Shown here: positions 10,691-21,857 of the stretch, in pieces
Numbering within the stretch: position 1 is the stretch's first letter
Layout: every line of letters begins with the position of its first letter
From: Arachis hypogaea
Taxonomy: Eukaryota > Streptophyta > Magnoliopsida > Fabales > Fabaceae
Direction of reading: 5' to 3'
DNA length: 64,000 nt
Assembly (NCBI RefSeq): GCF_003086295.3
Contig: NC_092047.1
Span: 117,654,449-117,718,448, forward strand
Notes under the pieces: generated by a model
What the model was told of the DNA's origin: nothing
What the model saw: only the letters and a program-made list of their open reading frames with translations
Database searches by the model: none
Made by a program: the position numbers and the translations under genes

Positions 10691-11629
10691 TTATGTATCA
10701 CCATTGTTCTCACCAGGTGGCAAGCAATCTAAATTCTCACAGAGACATCCAAACAACCTTCTAGACCCATTCAAATTAGCTCTACACCAATTCTTGCACT
10801 TCAATTCGGAGCATGCAACCATATTGAACCTTGCTTGACAACTCTTACCACTAACCATCTTCCTCTTGCTCTTAATACCACAGAGAGCTCTAAGTTGACC
10901 ATCCGTCTCCAGTAGCCCATATTCAAGTGGGAAAGTAAGGATTAAAGGTAGAAATTGTATCCACTTGAATGTTGTATTGGATGGTGATGGCTTTGGGAGA
11001 GGTCTTGCAAGCTCCACTCCCTTGTGTTATTCTTTGAATTCTTCTACCTCTTTGCAAGCTTTCTCAATTTCAACCTCTTCCTCTTGGTAGCTTTCTTCTA
11101 ATTCAATCTCTTTTTCATTACTTACCAAGGGCATTGGAGGTTGTACATCTTCCTCTTCTTCTAATTGCTTGCTTATTTGGCCCATTTGCACCTCCAAGTT
11201 TCTAATGGAGGCTCTGGTTTCCTGCATAAAACTCATCATCATCTCCCAATTAGGATCTTCTTGGGATTTAGAGTTTGCCTCTTGAAGAAGATTTTGGGTG
11301 TTGATAGCTGGGACTTGCATGCCACCCATCTGTTGAGTAAGTAGATTTAATTGCTGAGTCATAAGCTTGTTCAGGGTAAGAATAGCATTCAGAGTTTCTA
11401 CTTCCATAACACCCTCCTTTTGAGAAGCCTCAATATCTGATGGTGGCTCTTGATATGGGTAGAAAGATGATGGTTCTTGGTAGTTGGAAAAACTTGGAGC
11501 ACTGAAGTTTCTTTGGTTTTGGCTTTGCCAACCAAAATTTTGATAGTTCCTCCATCCACCATAGTATGAATCACTACTTGGATGAAGTAGTAACCCATGT
11601 GATCTCTTTCCATTATTTTTTCTTAGCAC
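10691..11629 (-). pseudogene. gag-like frame of the LTR element, one internal stop
   Basis: Two minus-strand frames (11027-11629 and 10691-11017) are in the same register, separated by a single TAA at 11027-11029. The first resembles the C-terminal part of Athila-type gag, with an asparagine/tyrosine-rich start (YYGGWRNYQNFGW), a helix with MMMSFMQETRASIRNLEVQ and an acidic E-rich tail. The second contains EYGLLETDGQLRALCGIKSKRK, a phrase typical of the region after gag in such elements. Pol domains are missing. No start codon with a good context was identified, so the 5' end is uncertain. Confidence 0.6.
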
Positions 11630-12156
11630 AAAACACCAAAAAGATTAAACGCACCATGTGGTAAACAGGAAAGCACAGAAGAAAGAACAGAATTCAAAGA
11701 ATTAAAATAAAACTACTAGGAAACACCAAACTTAATTTTAAAAAATAATTTTTTTTAATAAAATAAATCAATTTTTTTTTATTTTATTTTTTCGAAAATT
11801 AAAATTTAAAAAAAAAATTTATATTTTTATTATTATTATTATTATTATTTTTTAAAATAAGTAATAAAAGAGAAAAAAAAAATTTAAAACGAAACAGGGG
11901 AAGGGGGACAAGGGGTTAAACGAAAAAGAAAAAAATAAATAACGTAAAGGAAAAGAAAAAAAATTGACGTAAAGTAAAAATAAAAAATTATCGTAAAAAT
12001 TTTTTTTTTCTTTCGAAAATTTAAAGCAAATTTTTTTTTTATAAAATTAAAAATATTTTTTTTTTGAAAATATTTAAAACAAAATTTTTAAATAAAATTA
12101 AAACTAAAATGCCTAATTTAAGCAATCAAACAACTAATAGTTGTTAATCACAATCA
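11630..12156 (-). other. Low-complexity leader of the LTR element
   Basis: Extremely A/T-rich low-complexity sequence lies between the primer-binding site and the gag-like frame. It includes an (ATT)n microsatellite at about 11826-11850 and repeated AAAATTTTTTTT blocks. No gene is seen. Confidence 0.7.
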
Positions 12157-12175
12157 ATCCCCGGCAACGGTGCCA
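12157..12175 (-). other. tRNA-Asp primer-binding site
   Basis: The plus strand reads ATCCCCGGCAACGGTGCCA, the 3' end of plant tRNA-Asp with one mismatch (T for C at 12171). It lies six bases from the inner end of the LTR, fixing the element's orientation as minus. Confidence 0.85.
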
Positions 12176-12181
12176 AAAACT

Positions 12182-13523
12182 TGGTGCGGTATTTTATAAC
12201 CACACTTACTAACCGGCAAGTACACCGGGTCGTACCAAGTAATACCTTACGTGAGTAAGGGTCGATCCCACGAAGATGATGGATTAAGCAACAATAGCGT
12301 TTGATAGGCTTAGTTAGACAAACAAAAATTGATGTTGAGATGTAGCATAAAAGAGATTAAACAATATAAAAAATATTGAAGAAGGGCAAGTAATTAAGAT
12401 GAGAACAATATATGGAGAAGATAGTTAAGGTTTCAGAGTTATCTATTTTTCCGGATTAACTTTTCTTACTAACTATTTTAATCATGTAGGATTTAATTTA
12501 TGGCAAACTATATGTGACTAGACCCTAATTCCTTAGACCTTCCTAGTCTCCTCTAAAATTTATCAGCAGCCAATTCCTTGGTCAATTAACTCCAATTAGA
12601 GGGTGATAATCAAATTCCAGTTTATATGCCACAAAAACTCTAATTACCCAAAAATAAAAGGATTATATGTCACGTATCCCGTTAAATCCAAATAATTAAA
12701 ATTTAGGAGAAAATGTTTTCAAGCTGTTGTTCAAGTAAAGAGCTTTTCCAAGTTTTACAGGAACTCAAATAGAAAGAGGGTCATACTTCCGTTCCACCCA
12801 AATTCATAAAATAAAAAGCGAAAACAATTCTTAAATTATAAATCCATACATAAATTAAAATAGAAAAAGCAATAAAATCAATCCATAGACAGAGCTCCTA
12901 ACCTTAACAATGGAGGATTAGTTGCTCATTATTGAGAGAGAAAATAAAGATTGTAAATTGGGATGGAATGGGATCCTTCCCAGGACCTCTCTACAAAGGA
13001 AGGAAAGTTTCTCCCTTTTTATAACTAATCCTAATAAATTTAAAATCTAATATCTAAAACTAAAAATTAAAATAATATTTTTTCCTAGAATTAAAATTTG
13101 AATTTAAATTTGAATTAATTTAAATAATCAAATCTTCAATGGATGGATGGGGACCACTTGAATTGTCCATTATGCAGATCGCTCATGTGACGCGTCCGCG
13201 TCGTCCACGCGTTCGCGTCATTTGTGCAGATTCCAATCCACGCGATCGCGTCAGGCACGCGATCGCGTCATTGCGATTTTCTCCATTCCGCGCGGTCACG
13301 TGAACCATGCGTCCGCGTCGGTATTCGCTGGTCATCTCCTTGGCTTCTTCTCTTTCTCTGCAGAAACTCCATCAAATTCCGCCAAATGCTACCTAAAATA
13401 AACAGTATTGTACAAAACTCAAAATAGCATCCATAGTGGCTAAAATATAATTAATTCTTAATTAAATTTAATAATTTAGATGCAAATTCACTAGGAAAAG
13501 ATAGACAAGATGCTCACGCATCA
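12182..13523 (-). repeat. LTR (5' LTR, minus orientation)
   Basis: Begins TGGTGCGG and ends CGCATCA in plus-strand reading, 1342 bases. It is longer than the other LTR mainly because of a 17-base tandem copy of an ACGCGATCGCGTC-containing word near 13255. It abuts the primer-binding site and, on the other side, the right-hand TTTGG. Confidence 0.9.
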
Positions 13524-13528
13524 TTTGG

Positions 13529-13937
13529 CCGAGTGGCCGTTACTATCTTTCGCCTGGCTCATCGTGTTATTTTTGTTACCGCCTTTTCGGGGTGGGCTCA
13601 TTGCTTGTGCCCGTTTTGTCGTTTTTACGTTGGTAACGATTTGGACCGATTTGGTCGTGTTGTCGCCGTGTTAATTATGGCTATGGTCCATCTGGCTCCC
13701 GGGGTGATCAGTCCCGTGCTGCCGTTTTAGGACGCAATCGTGTAAAACGCGTATTGGGAAGTAATAGATACGTAGGAGAATATTTTGACAAGTGGGAATT
13801 AATCGTCAGCTAGACAAGCTTGTTAATATGGCAAGTATTTGATAAGAGTAAATAGCTAAAAATTGACTAAAAAGATTAACATGTGGACAGAGCGAGCATA
13901 CATGAGTTCGTTAGGCCTCCTGGTCGGCTTGCTCGAG
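13529..13937 (-). other. Tat element interior between pol and antisense ORF
   Basis: Continuation of the outer Ty3/gypsy element after the nested insertion. It is non-coding and moderately GC-rich. It sits between the convergent pol tail (minus) and antisense ORF (plus), the expected position in Tat-lineage elements. Confidence 0.55.
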
Positions 13938-14267
13938 TCAGGAGTAGAACCTTCTCAAGTTACCTGCATTCCATGTTCTAGGAATTTCTTTGCCGTCAAG
14001 TCTCTCAATCTTGTAGGCACCCTTACCAAGCACTTCTCTAATTCTGTAAGGACCTTCCCAATTTGCCGCCAGCTTTCCTTCTCCAGGGGTCGGTAGACCG
14101 ACGTCGTTGCATCGCAGAACGAGGTCTCTTTCCCTAAAATCCCTCCTGAGGACTTTAGCGTTGTAGCACAGGGCTATTCTTTGTTTCAACGCTGTTTCTG
14201 ACAAATGGGTCATCTCCCTCGTCTCCTCTACGAGGTCCTTTTCTACCGTTTCGTCCACACCTACGAG
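13938..14267 (-). pseudogene. Ty3/gypsy integrase C-terminal fragment
   Basis: About 108 residues of the end of a Ty3/gypsy polyprotein. They include RDLVLRCNDVGLPT, KLAANWEGPYRIREVLGKGAYKIERLDG and the terminal WNAGNLRRFYS followed by a stop; LAANWEGPY and NLRRFY are hallmarks of the integrase tail. The frame is cut at 14267, where unrelated MITE sequence begins, so protease, reverse transcriptase, RNase H and the integrase core are missing. It belongs to the same element as the 3' LTR at 2363-2771, pol being transcribed leftward. Confidence 0.85.
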
Positions 14268-15392
14268 CAGTAACCAAGCACAACTCACACACTCCTGCAA
14301 TATCAAAAAAAATGAGTTGTAACCAACCAACCATTCTTTCATAATTATTCAATTGAAACATAAAGTACAGATTAAATGCAATAAATATCTGTGAATTAAA
14401 AGTGTCATAATAATAATAATCATAAAAATTTTCATCAGTTACCAATATTCAAATCTTATACTATTTTATCTAATTATACATATTTTATAAACTCTTACGT
14501 TATTACTATTGTAAATTTGTATTTTATTCTATTTACCAAATAATCAAACACAAAACTACTAATAAAAAATAGATAAAAAAAATTACATATAACCTTTTCA
14601 TATAATTATGCCAAAAATATATGATTTGCAAATTCTAGGAAAAAAAAAAACAAATAAAACACTGACACACTCAATCCCTCTGTTTCCATAAATAAAATAG
14701 ATAATACTAAAAAAATTCTTATTCAAAAAATAAATATTGCTTATTTAAATAAAATTCCTTTTTTTTAAAAAAAACATTATAAAAACTACCATGAATACTA
14801 ATTTTTTCAGACAAAGATCACATATCAATCAAGAAACTACAAAAAAATATATATATAAAAAAAATTCAAGAAATATCTTCAAATGAAAAACTTATATACA
14901 AAGGTTAATAAAAATGATTGTACAAAACTCAAACAAGTTAATATTTTAGAAAGATTCATCTCTATAAAAACATATGAGAAGAAGAACAAACAAACAACTT
15001 CAATAGGAAGAAAAAACAAAAAAGTAAAACAAACCTCATATAAGAAGACTAATAAATCTGTCAACTACAAATAATATAAAAATAAAAACAATAAATGAAT
15101 ATGTAACTTTGTACAATTTTAGTATCAAATACCTGTAATTTTTTTTAAAATACATAATATTTTACTTCATATTTCCTTCTACTTGAATAATTATATTGAA
15201 CTATATAGAAATACCAGAATTAATATTTTGTACAATATTTTCAAGTTTAAGATTAATTTATATATATTATTTAATCAATTTATAAATTATATAACACTTT
15301 TAAATCTATACTGTATACTAATGTTGTTGTTTTAGTCTAGTATAAAAGAATTTAGAGACAATCATATAAGATTCTAAGACTTCTAAATTACC
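14268..15392. other. Segmental-duplication spacer, AT-rich
   Basis: The first 46 bases repeat the right end of the MITE at 1054-1103, and the following 100 or so repeat its right flank (1104-1170). After that the sequence parallels 42600-43260, with AT-rich spacer, poly-A runs and no credible gene. The last 55 bases (15337-15392) resemble 56530-56583, which lies inside another copy, so the join at 15392 is rearranged. Confidence 0.6.
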
Positions 15393-16798
15393 ACCAGCCT
15401 CTATCCCCCTTCGGCATTGCCATTAGGGAATAGAACTGGGGCCAAAAACATGTACTATTTATTGAATACTCTCTTCTTCAAGTACAACTAAGTTATCCCT
15501 TTCCATGTTACAACTAATCACACATTACTTACTAACATAAGAACTATGAAGTACTTAAAGGAAAGGAAAGCATACACCACAAACAGTGAGTGAACAATAT
15601 TTGTAATTCAAACTCAGATCAAATGGAGATCTCAGTGATCATGATATCAAGTTTCTTTACTGATTCCTAGCCACTTCTTTAGAAGGAGTCGCAGCGCGAC
15701 TTCTATTCTCCTTGAGAGTGTCCATTTGGCATTCTCAAGGATCTTGAACCTCATAAAGAACTTCAAATTGTTGCACCAATTGTGATGCCTATCTCAGAGC
15801 ACTCCCTTCTTTGCTTATCAGCAGCCTCAATCTCAGTTCTGCCTCTGGATAAGCGAATATTAGAAATTGTTTCCCATATGAGCTATAACCTTCAAGGGTA
15901 TACTGTACACTTGCCCCACGTTAGATTTCATCACCTTATCAACAGAACAAAAGAAAAAGCAGTCAGTGTTGTAATAAACTTCAATGTATAAGTTGTCAGC
16001 AGCAAAAGTTGGGAAAAAAAAAAAAAAGAAGATACATTAAAGAAGTAATGCAATGCTGGTGTTTACTAGTTCATAACAACACCAAAAATACCACCCTTAC
16101 ATCTGGCACACAAGAAGTACTCTCTAGCTCCAAACGAAAACTATATGAGAATAGAAACCGTGCATGTATGGAATGGTGCTATGCATGAACAGCACTAACA
16201 GCAATCAGGAGTTAGATTATCCCTGCACTTTATCTACATGTCACAGAAACAAAAGCACAATTCATTTTACAACCATAAACTATGGTAAATTTTGTTTAGA
16301 TAAATCAATTATCTTGCATGAACTTTCTTTTGGTAAAAAAGGCTCAAAGAAATAGCACACTTCAACTAACGTCATTCTCTTATTGAGGAATGCATCAACA
16401 ATAAAACGAAAGAAAAGAGAACAAATATTAAATCAAAATAATATACGATACTTTGCTGCATAGTTGATGGTATGCAACATATGAAGCACTGTAAGATACA
16501 GCATTCTTTCTGAGTATTCAAAAGGAATATTAAATCAAGGTTGGAAGAAGAACCTAATTTCATCATGTCCCAAGGGTCTGAAGCAAGTATCAAAGCATGT
16601 AAGAGTACAGCAATGAGTGAATACTCTTGATGAACAATGTGGAGTAAGAACGTTGTAAAGCAGATGAAGAATGAAAAGCTAGTGAGTCACTTTATATGCA
16701 GAGTATAAATGTTAGTGCAGAAAACAAATGTATTTGGGGAAATACAGAATAACGTTGTGAGAGAGAGAGAGAAACAGTTACCTGTTGAAGTTGTTGGA
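15393..16798 (-). other. Downstream region of CNL copy 1 with decayed gene relic
   Basis: Closely matches 55573-57045. It contains the decayed minus-strand relic described under findings (KFFMRFKILENAKW at about 15700-15765 and a VYSIPLKDTAHMGN equivalent at about 15880-15920). CNL 3' UTR sequence follows. A splice donor CAG|GTAACT lies 13-14 bases past the CNL stop codon (about 16780-16790), implying an intron in the 3' UTR. A short (AG)6 tract sits at 16760-16771. Confidence 0.5.
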
Positions 16799-19700
16799 TT
16801 ACCAAATCCATGTGTGATCAACTTGAATGGCGGGGATGTGGGAGATTTTGGGCCAAAGCTGTGGATCCTTCTCCTGACATCGTTTGCCCAGCAAAGGGCT
16901 TCCAAAGATGATGAGTTGTATTAGAGAGGCAGGCAGCTTTTCACCCTCCATATTCTCCAACTTGGGACATTCATAAATAGATAATTCATGGAGGGAGGTG
17001 AGGTGGGCAAGTCCGTTGCATTCCAACGTCTCCACATTTTTAATGTCACTCAGTGTGAGAGACTCAAGGGAGGCAGGCAACCAACCTTCCTTTGGGAGAC
17101 ACTTCACACTCTCACATTCACCTTCAATCCAAAGATGAATAAGCCCTTGAAATTGTGAATTCATGAATGCTGCAGTGCTCACTAGTTTCTCGCAGTAGCT
17201 GATTCCAAGATATCTGAGGCTACGGTGTGGAACCCCTGGAGCACACAAATTGATCTCTGGGCAACCCACTAATTCGAGACGCTCTAGCTGAGGTGCTGCC
17301 ATCCATATCGTCAACACGGATTTCATACTCCCACAATGCTTGATCCATAAATAACGGAGACATGAAAGAGAGCGTGACACCACAATAGACTCCATGTTTC
17401 CACAGTACTTGATGTCAACACGCACGAGATTCGGAAAGGAATCCAACAAGGAGAAGGACGCAAGTGAATCACAGCTGCTACGTATGTATAGTTCCTGAAG
17501 TGAGTGGTGTTGGCCATCCATTTCGAATTCTAATTTTCTGCAATCCCGTATCCTCAACTCTTGTAGTGATGGGGGAATAGCACTCACTGGAAACCATATG
17601 TGGGAGGAACAATCTGAGATGCGTAAAGAAGTGAGGCAACTCAGTTGCGTGTTGGTAATGGCCTCCACCACGGACCCCACCAGATGCTTTCCTGAAATTG
17701 AAAGACTGGTAATCGCAGGAGCCCTTGGAACACAACAACTCAGCTCATCGCAACCCATAATCTGAAGTGATTGCAAAGATGGAAGTTGATTTGGCAAATC
17801 TCCTCTCAACATGGGACACTCCATTATGGTAAGCTCCCTAAGTCCAGGAAATGCATTGAACTCCATTGAACGCCACTCCTTCCAGCAAGGCAGTGATGAA
17901 AACAAAAGACTTTCAAGCTTTGGAAATGGAGTCTCCAAACAAGATTCATCGTTCTGGTAAAAGTAAAACTCAGCACCCACAATTTCCACACTTTCAAAAT
18001 TTAAAATTGTAAGGTGCTTCAAAGAGGGCAATTGTCCAAGTGAAGGAAGCATACAACAATTCCTGCAGCCATCCAGCCATACATATGTGATGTTGCGGTA
18101 GGAAGAACTTCCCAACCAATCTGAAAATGTTGTACCCCTGTAACCCCGGATTTCTAGTTCTTTCAAATTAGTGTGAGGTTGTAACTTGTCGAGTATATCT
18201 CTTTCTGTTTGGGAATCAACTATATTCTCATCTTCATCTGGCAACCAACTCAACTTCAGAGAACAAATGCCATCCTTATCAAACATTCTTGCCATCCAAG
18301 CTTCACTGCTGTTCACCACATTCTCCAACTTGTCAATGGAAATAGATTGCTGTAGATCTGTAAGTGCTCCCAATTCTGTGATCTTGTTCTCTTCACGCTT
18401 CCCAACAACATAATTGCTTAAAAACTGCAAATTTTTCAACTGGCTCATGCCTTTCGGCATCACGTGCACACGAGTTTCTCTAATATCAAGATGGCGCAAA
18501 TTTACAAGGTCTTTCATGCAAACAGGTAGCATTTTCAGATTTCTACACCAATACAACTTCAAGGTCTGCAAGTTATACAGGTTACCCAATGACTCCGGCA
18601 ATGTAACAATGTAGGTCTCGGACAGATCCAAGTAACGCAAATGAATCAACTCACCTATTGAATCAGGCACTGACACAAGAGGAAAGTTTTTCAACGACAA
18701 AGCCCTCATGTACTTCAACTGTGACAACAAAATACAAGCTGCATTTTCCATATTGAATGGAATCCACTCGTTCAAATTGATTTCAATAAATGTCCTCGTA
18801 TGTTTTACTCTATCACAAACTCCCAAAAGATTTGACAATGGATAATTGCCTTTGGCGTTATGTGACAAATGACGAGCTTTAGTATCAACCTCAATTGCAT
18901 TCCGAAGATCTTCAGCTCTGAAATAGAATTCTCCAGCACATGTCATTGCTAAATCATGAACAAGATCATGCATCACAAAATTCTTTTCACGGGTTCTGTG
19001 AGGTTGCAAAAATGATCTCGCAATTAATTCATCAAAGCATTCACCGCCAACTTCTTCCATGGTCTTTTTACCTACTGGTTGCAAAAAATTCTCAGCCATC
19101 CATAACAATATCAATTCATCCTTGCTAAATTCATAGTTCTTGGGATACAAGGAACAATAAATAAAGCACTCCTTCAAATATGAAGGAAGAAAATAATAAC
19201 TTATCCTTAACGCTGGAACAACATTTATTCTGTCATTGGAGAGTTCCCAGATTTCACTCTTCAGTAAATGATTCCAATATCTGATATCAGAATTTCCACG
19301 CAATATGCCTCCAAGGGCTTGAGCTGCCAAGGGCAATCCATCACACTTCTTTACGATATCTCTGCCGATTTTTTCCAGGGTTGGATTCTCCACAGACACT
19401 ATTGACAGACGTGCATGCTTTGAAAACACCAACCAACAATCTTCATCGGACAGTGATCGTAGCTCATGAGGTGAAACAGTCTGCACTAAAGAAGCCACAT
19501 TTTTGTTTCTCGTAGTTATAAGAATTTTACTTCCCTTAACCCCTTTCTGAAAAGGTTTTAGAAGCTTATTCCAATCATCATAAATTTCATTCCAGACATC
19601 GTCCAAGACAATGAAGAACTTTTGCCTCGACAACTTTTCCTTTAAATCAAGCTGAAGTAAATTCAAATCTGTCAAGTTACAAGATTTCGAAGTTATTGCC

Positions 19701-20428
19701 TCGATTATAGTCTTAGTAACCTTGACAACATCAAACTCTTCTGACACGCAAACCCAACCTTGAAAATCAAAATTGTCCTTCACTTTGTCATCGTGGTAAA
19801 GCAATTGGGCCAAAGTAGTCTTTCCTATTCCGCCCATGCCCACAATGGGAATGACAGATAAATCACCATCAGCAGCATCATCATCATCCAACAACAGTTT
19901 CAGTATGGCCTCCTTGTCTTCTTTCCTGCCACATATCTCCGATGGTTCAAGGAGAGATGTGGATGGACTTCTCCATGACATGTCCAACTTGGCACTCTTC
20001 TCCAGACAAAGTGAATCTTTGCGTTCTACAACAGAGTCCAGTCTTCGAACTATTTTCTCCATATCACCAGTATCTTCAATATATGAATCAACAAGTCGAG
20101 ACCAAGAGGAAGAGTTACCTGGATCACTTGGAGTAGCAGCGACAGCGGCTTTAGTGGAGAGTTCATCGAGCAAGTCATCAGCCATATAAAGAGCATCTTG
20201 AAGATCAACAAGCCACTTCTTGACTTCCTTGTCAGTGAACTGTTTGTACTCAGCATCATCAAGCACAGATCTAACAACACAAAGACAGTTTCGCAACCTT
20301 TTAAGCAACTCTAAGGCAGAGTAGTTTCCATAGAGGACAGAGTCATCTTCAAGTATTGAAGACAGGTTGCCCAAAACAGTATTAACAAAGGGAGAGAGGT
20401 AAGCTCCACCATAAAGTTTTTCAGCCAT
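16799..20428 (-). CDS. CC-NB-LRR disease-resistance protein, copy 1 (RPP13-like-1 group)
   Basis: A single uninterrupted 1209-residue frame starting at the ATG of MAEKLYGG. It would act as a cytoplasmic NLR immune receptor whose NB-ARC switches from ADP- to ATP-bound on effector perception. In order: an N-terminal coiled coil with LQDALYMADDLLDEL (about 76-90); P-loop GMGGIGKTT (197-205); RNBS-A with GWVCVSEEFDV; kinase-2 VLDDVW (274-279, the Trp typical of the CNL class); RNBS-B GSKILITTR (299-307); GLPL (364-367); RNBS-D CFIYCSLYPKNYEF; MHD (486-488); then irregular LRRs from about 560 to the end (WPKISHIPAIQVDHTWIW). It is the only intact copy that keeps LDDVW rather than LDDAW. All core motifs are intact, so it is probably functional. 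Its N-terminus and middle LRRs pair with the copy at 57046. Confidence 0.95.
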   Translation of the reverse strand: MAEKLYGGAYLSPFVNTVLGNLSSILEDDSVLYGNYSALELLKRLRNCLCVVRSVLDDAEYKQFTDKEVKKWLVDLQDALYMADDLLDELSTKAAVAATPSDPGNSSSWSRLVDSYIEDTGDMEKIVRRLDSVVERKDSLCLEKSAKLDMSWRSPSTSLLEPSEICGRKEDKEAILKLLLDDDDAADGDLSVIPIVGMGGIGKTTLAQLLYHDDKVKDNFDFQGWVCVSEEFDVVKVTKTIIEAITSKSCNLTDLNLLQLDLKEKLSRQKFFIVLDDVWNEIYDDWNKLLKPFQKGVKGSKILITTRNKNVASLVQTVSPHELRSLSDEDCWLVFSKHARLSIVSVENPTLEKIGRDIVKKCDGLPLAAQALGGILRGNSDIRYWNHLLKSEIWELSNDRINVVPALRISYYFLPSYLKECFIYCSLYPKNYEFSKDELILLWMAENFLQPVGKKTMEEVGGECFDELIARSFLQPHRTREKNFVMHDLVHDLAMTCAGEFYFRAEDLRNAIEVDTKARHLSHNAKGNYPLSNLLGVCDRVKHTRTFIEINLNEWIPFNMENAACILLSQLKYMRALSLKNFPLVSVPDSIGELIHLRYLDLSETYIVTLPESLGNLYNLQTLKLYWCRNLKMLPVCMKDLVNLRHLDIRETRVHVMPKGMSQLKNLQFLSNYVVGKREENKITELGALTDLQQSISIDKLENVVNSSEAWMARMFDKDGICSLKLSWLPDEDENIVDSQTERDILDKLQPHTNLKELEIRGYRGTTFSDWLGSSSYRNITYVWLDGCRNCCMLPSLGQLPSLKHLTILNFESVEIVGAEFYFYQNDESCLETPFPKLESLLFSSLPCWKEWRSMEFNAFPGLRELTIMECPMLRGDLPNQLPSLQSLQIMGCDELSCCVPRAPAITSLSISGKHLVGSVVEAITNTQLSCLTSLRISDCSSHIWFPVSAIPPSLQELRIRDCRKLEFEMDGQHHSLQELYIRSSCDSLASFSLLDSFPNLVRVDIKYCGNMESIVVSRSLSCLRYLWIKHCGSMKSVLTIWMAAPQLERLELVGCPEINLCAPGVPHRSLRYLGISYCEKLVSTAAFMNSQFQGLIHLWIEGECESVKCLPKEGWLPASLESLTLSDIKNVETLECNGLAHLTSLHELSIYECPKLENMEGEKLPASLIQLIIFGSPLLGKRCQEKDPQLWPKISHIPAIQVDHTWIW

Positions 20429-21857
20429 GGTTGAATCTCCAGTGAAGCAGATTAGATGAGATCAAAAGTCAGAAGAAAGAAAGAAAGGTAATGGATGAGG
20501 AAAGGGTTCACAATTTGCAGTATAGTTTCTGGGTTTTCTCAAACAGAAGCTAAGTGAAGTGTTTCGTTTGTGTGGTGAGTGAAATTGACTTGATGAGGTT
20601 TATGGTCTTCGGAGAAAATCACATGGGGTAGGTACTAAATGATGTTTCCTTTTCAATAATTTACTGATTTCAGAGGACAATTATTATCCGTAGCTGAGAA
20701 TTTTTTATTCTCACTAATCTTATTTTGACATATTATTTCTTTCCACCAATTTTGTTTATTTGATTGTTATAAAAAAAAGACACAAAAAAAAAAAAATAAA
20801 TAAAATGCAATTCATCAGCCATCAGAAAAGACTCTAGTCATTGGAGGGAGTTGCATGTCCCTTTTGGCAGTTGGACACTTTTGTAATTCAATTACACCTT
20901 AGCTTATAAGAGCATGTTTAACGCAACAATTAAATGATTAATGGACTAAATTTCCTTTCCATTGTGATCTTTATCTCTTCCTTTTCCTTTGGTAATCCAT
21001 GAACAAGAAAGAAAACGAATATTTGGATATATAGGACAAAGCACTTAGGTCCCATCTTCCTTTTCCATTATTCATTTTGTATCTCAATAATTGACCTGCA
21101 TTACCTTAAATAAAAGGAAAAATATATATATGATCCTAAAACACATTTGATATTATTTCAAAAACATTCATGATCATATATATCAATGTTGTGTATGTGA
21201 CTGCAATTGGACTTCATATTATATGTTTCATTCACTCTGTCCAAGAATTTTCAAAACAAGTAACGGAATTTTTTAACAACTTCACCCTCCAATAATTGTG
21301 GCCATTTATTCATCTCAAACTTAAAAAATAAATAAATAGTGCAATGCAACTTTGATTGCTTGAAGTTTATACTTTATACTAAACTAAGTTGAGACAGTTA
21401 AATTGTTCGTCGAAATTGATGTTATTTGATCCTATTAATGCATTAAAAAGTTAATCATATTGTCTCATCAGGTAGTCTCTTTCTTTCAACAACTTGTGTT
21501 ATTTTCAATAGTATTATCCGCATAAATTTGATTATTACACTGAAATCTGATTGATCTTAGTTAAGTTGGGTTGATCCACTATAGAGGCAAGCTCTTCCAA
21601 CATTATGTTTTCCTTTTTCTTCTTAGCATTGAACTACCTTGACAAAGCATTTCATATAACCTTTATGAAGAAGACTTTATCAATCATACATTGATCATTT
21701 ACATTTTACACTTCATGGCAAATCCTTCCATCCCCAAGATAATACAACAACAAATATACACTTTTCTATTGTCTTGTTCTTCAGTGAAGCAATCCTATAA
21801 TGAAAATTGAGCTGATGCAGAAGTTATGAGAATCTAAGATGTTAACTATATTATGCC
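20429..21857 (-). promoter_or_regulatory. Upstream region of CNL copy 1
   Basis: Pyrimidine-rich 5' UTR and putative promoter, collinear with 60676-62085. A W-box word TTGACT (WRKY site type) lies at 20585-20590 on the plus strand and recurs at similar positions upstream of the other copies. Beyond about 20700 the sequence is an AT-rich spacer with no coding potential. The stretch 21240-21600 also matches 40260-40640. Confidence 0.4.

Larger units (their letters stand above)
5377..13523 (-). mobile_element. Non-autonomous LTR retrotransposon (LARD-like), complete
   Basis: This is a complete element bounded by two LTRs (5377-6702 and 12182-13523) and flanked by a 5-bp target duplication TTTGG (5372-5376 and 13524-13528). 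On the minus strand the 5' LTR is followed by a primer-binding site matching the 3' end of tRNA-Asp, and then by a broken gag-like frame. No protease, reverse transcriptase or integrase frame exists, so any transposition would have to be in trans. By eye the two LTRs differ at about 28 of 1326 positions plus a 17-base tandem duplication in the right copy, suggesting a fairly recent insertion. The tRNA-Asp primer and gag style point to an Athila/Tat-related Ty3/gypsy origin; the lineage is inference. Confidence 0.9.

Noticed and set aside
14879..15074. Two complementary 60-codon frames in AT-rich spacer
   Set aside because: Lysine/asparagine-rich reading of poly-A sequence, with no similarity between the frame and its collinear copy near 43130-43260.
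17323..17738. Alternative minus-strand frames inside the CNL LRR region (also at 26405, 44122, 57570, 57725)
   Set aside because: Out-of-frame shadows that recur only because the LRR coding sequence is conserved.
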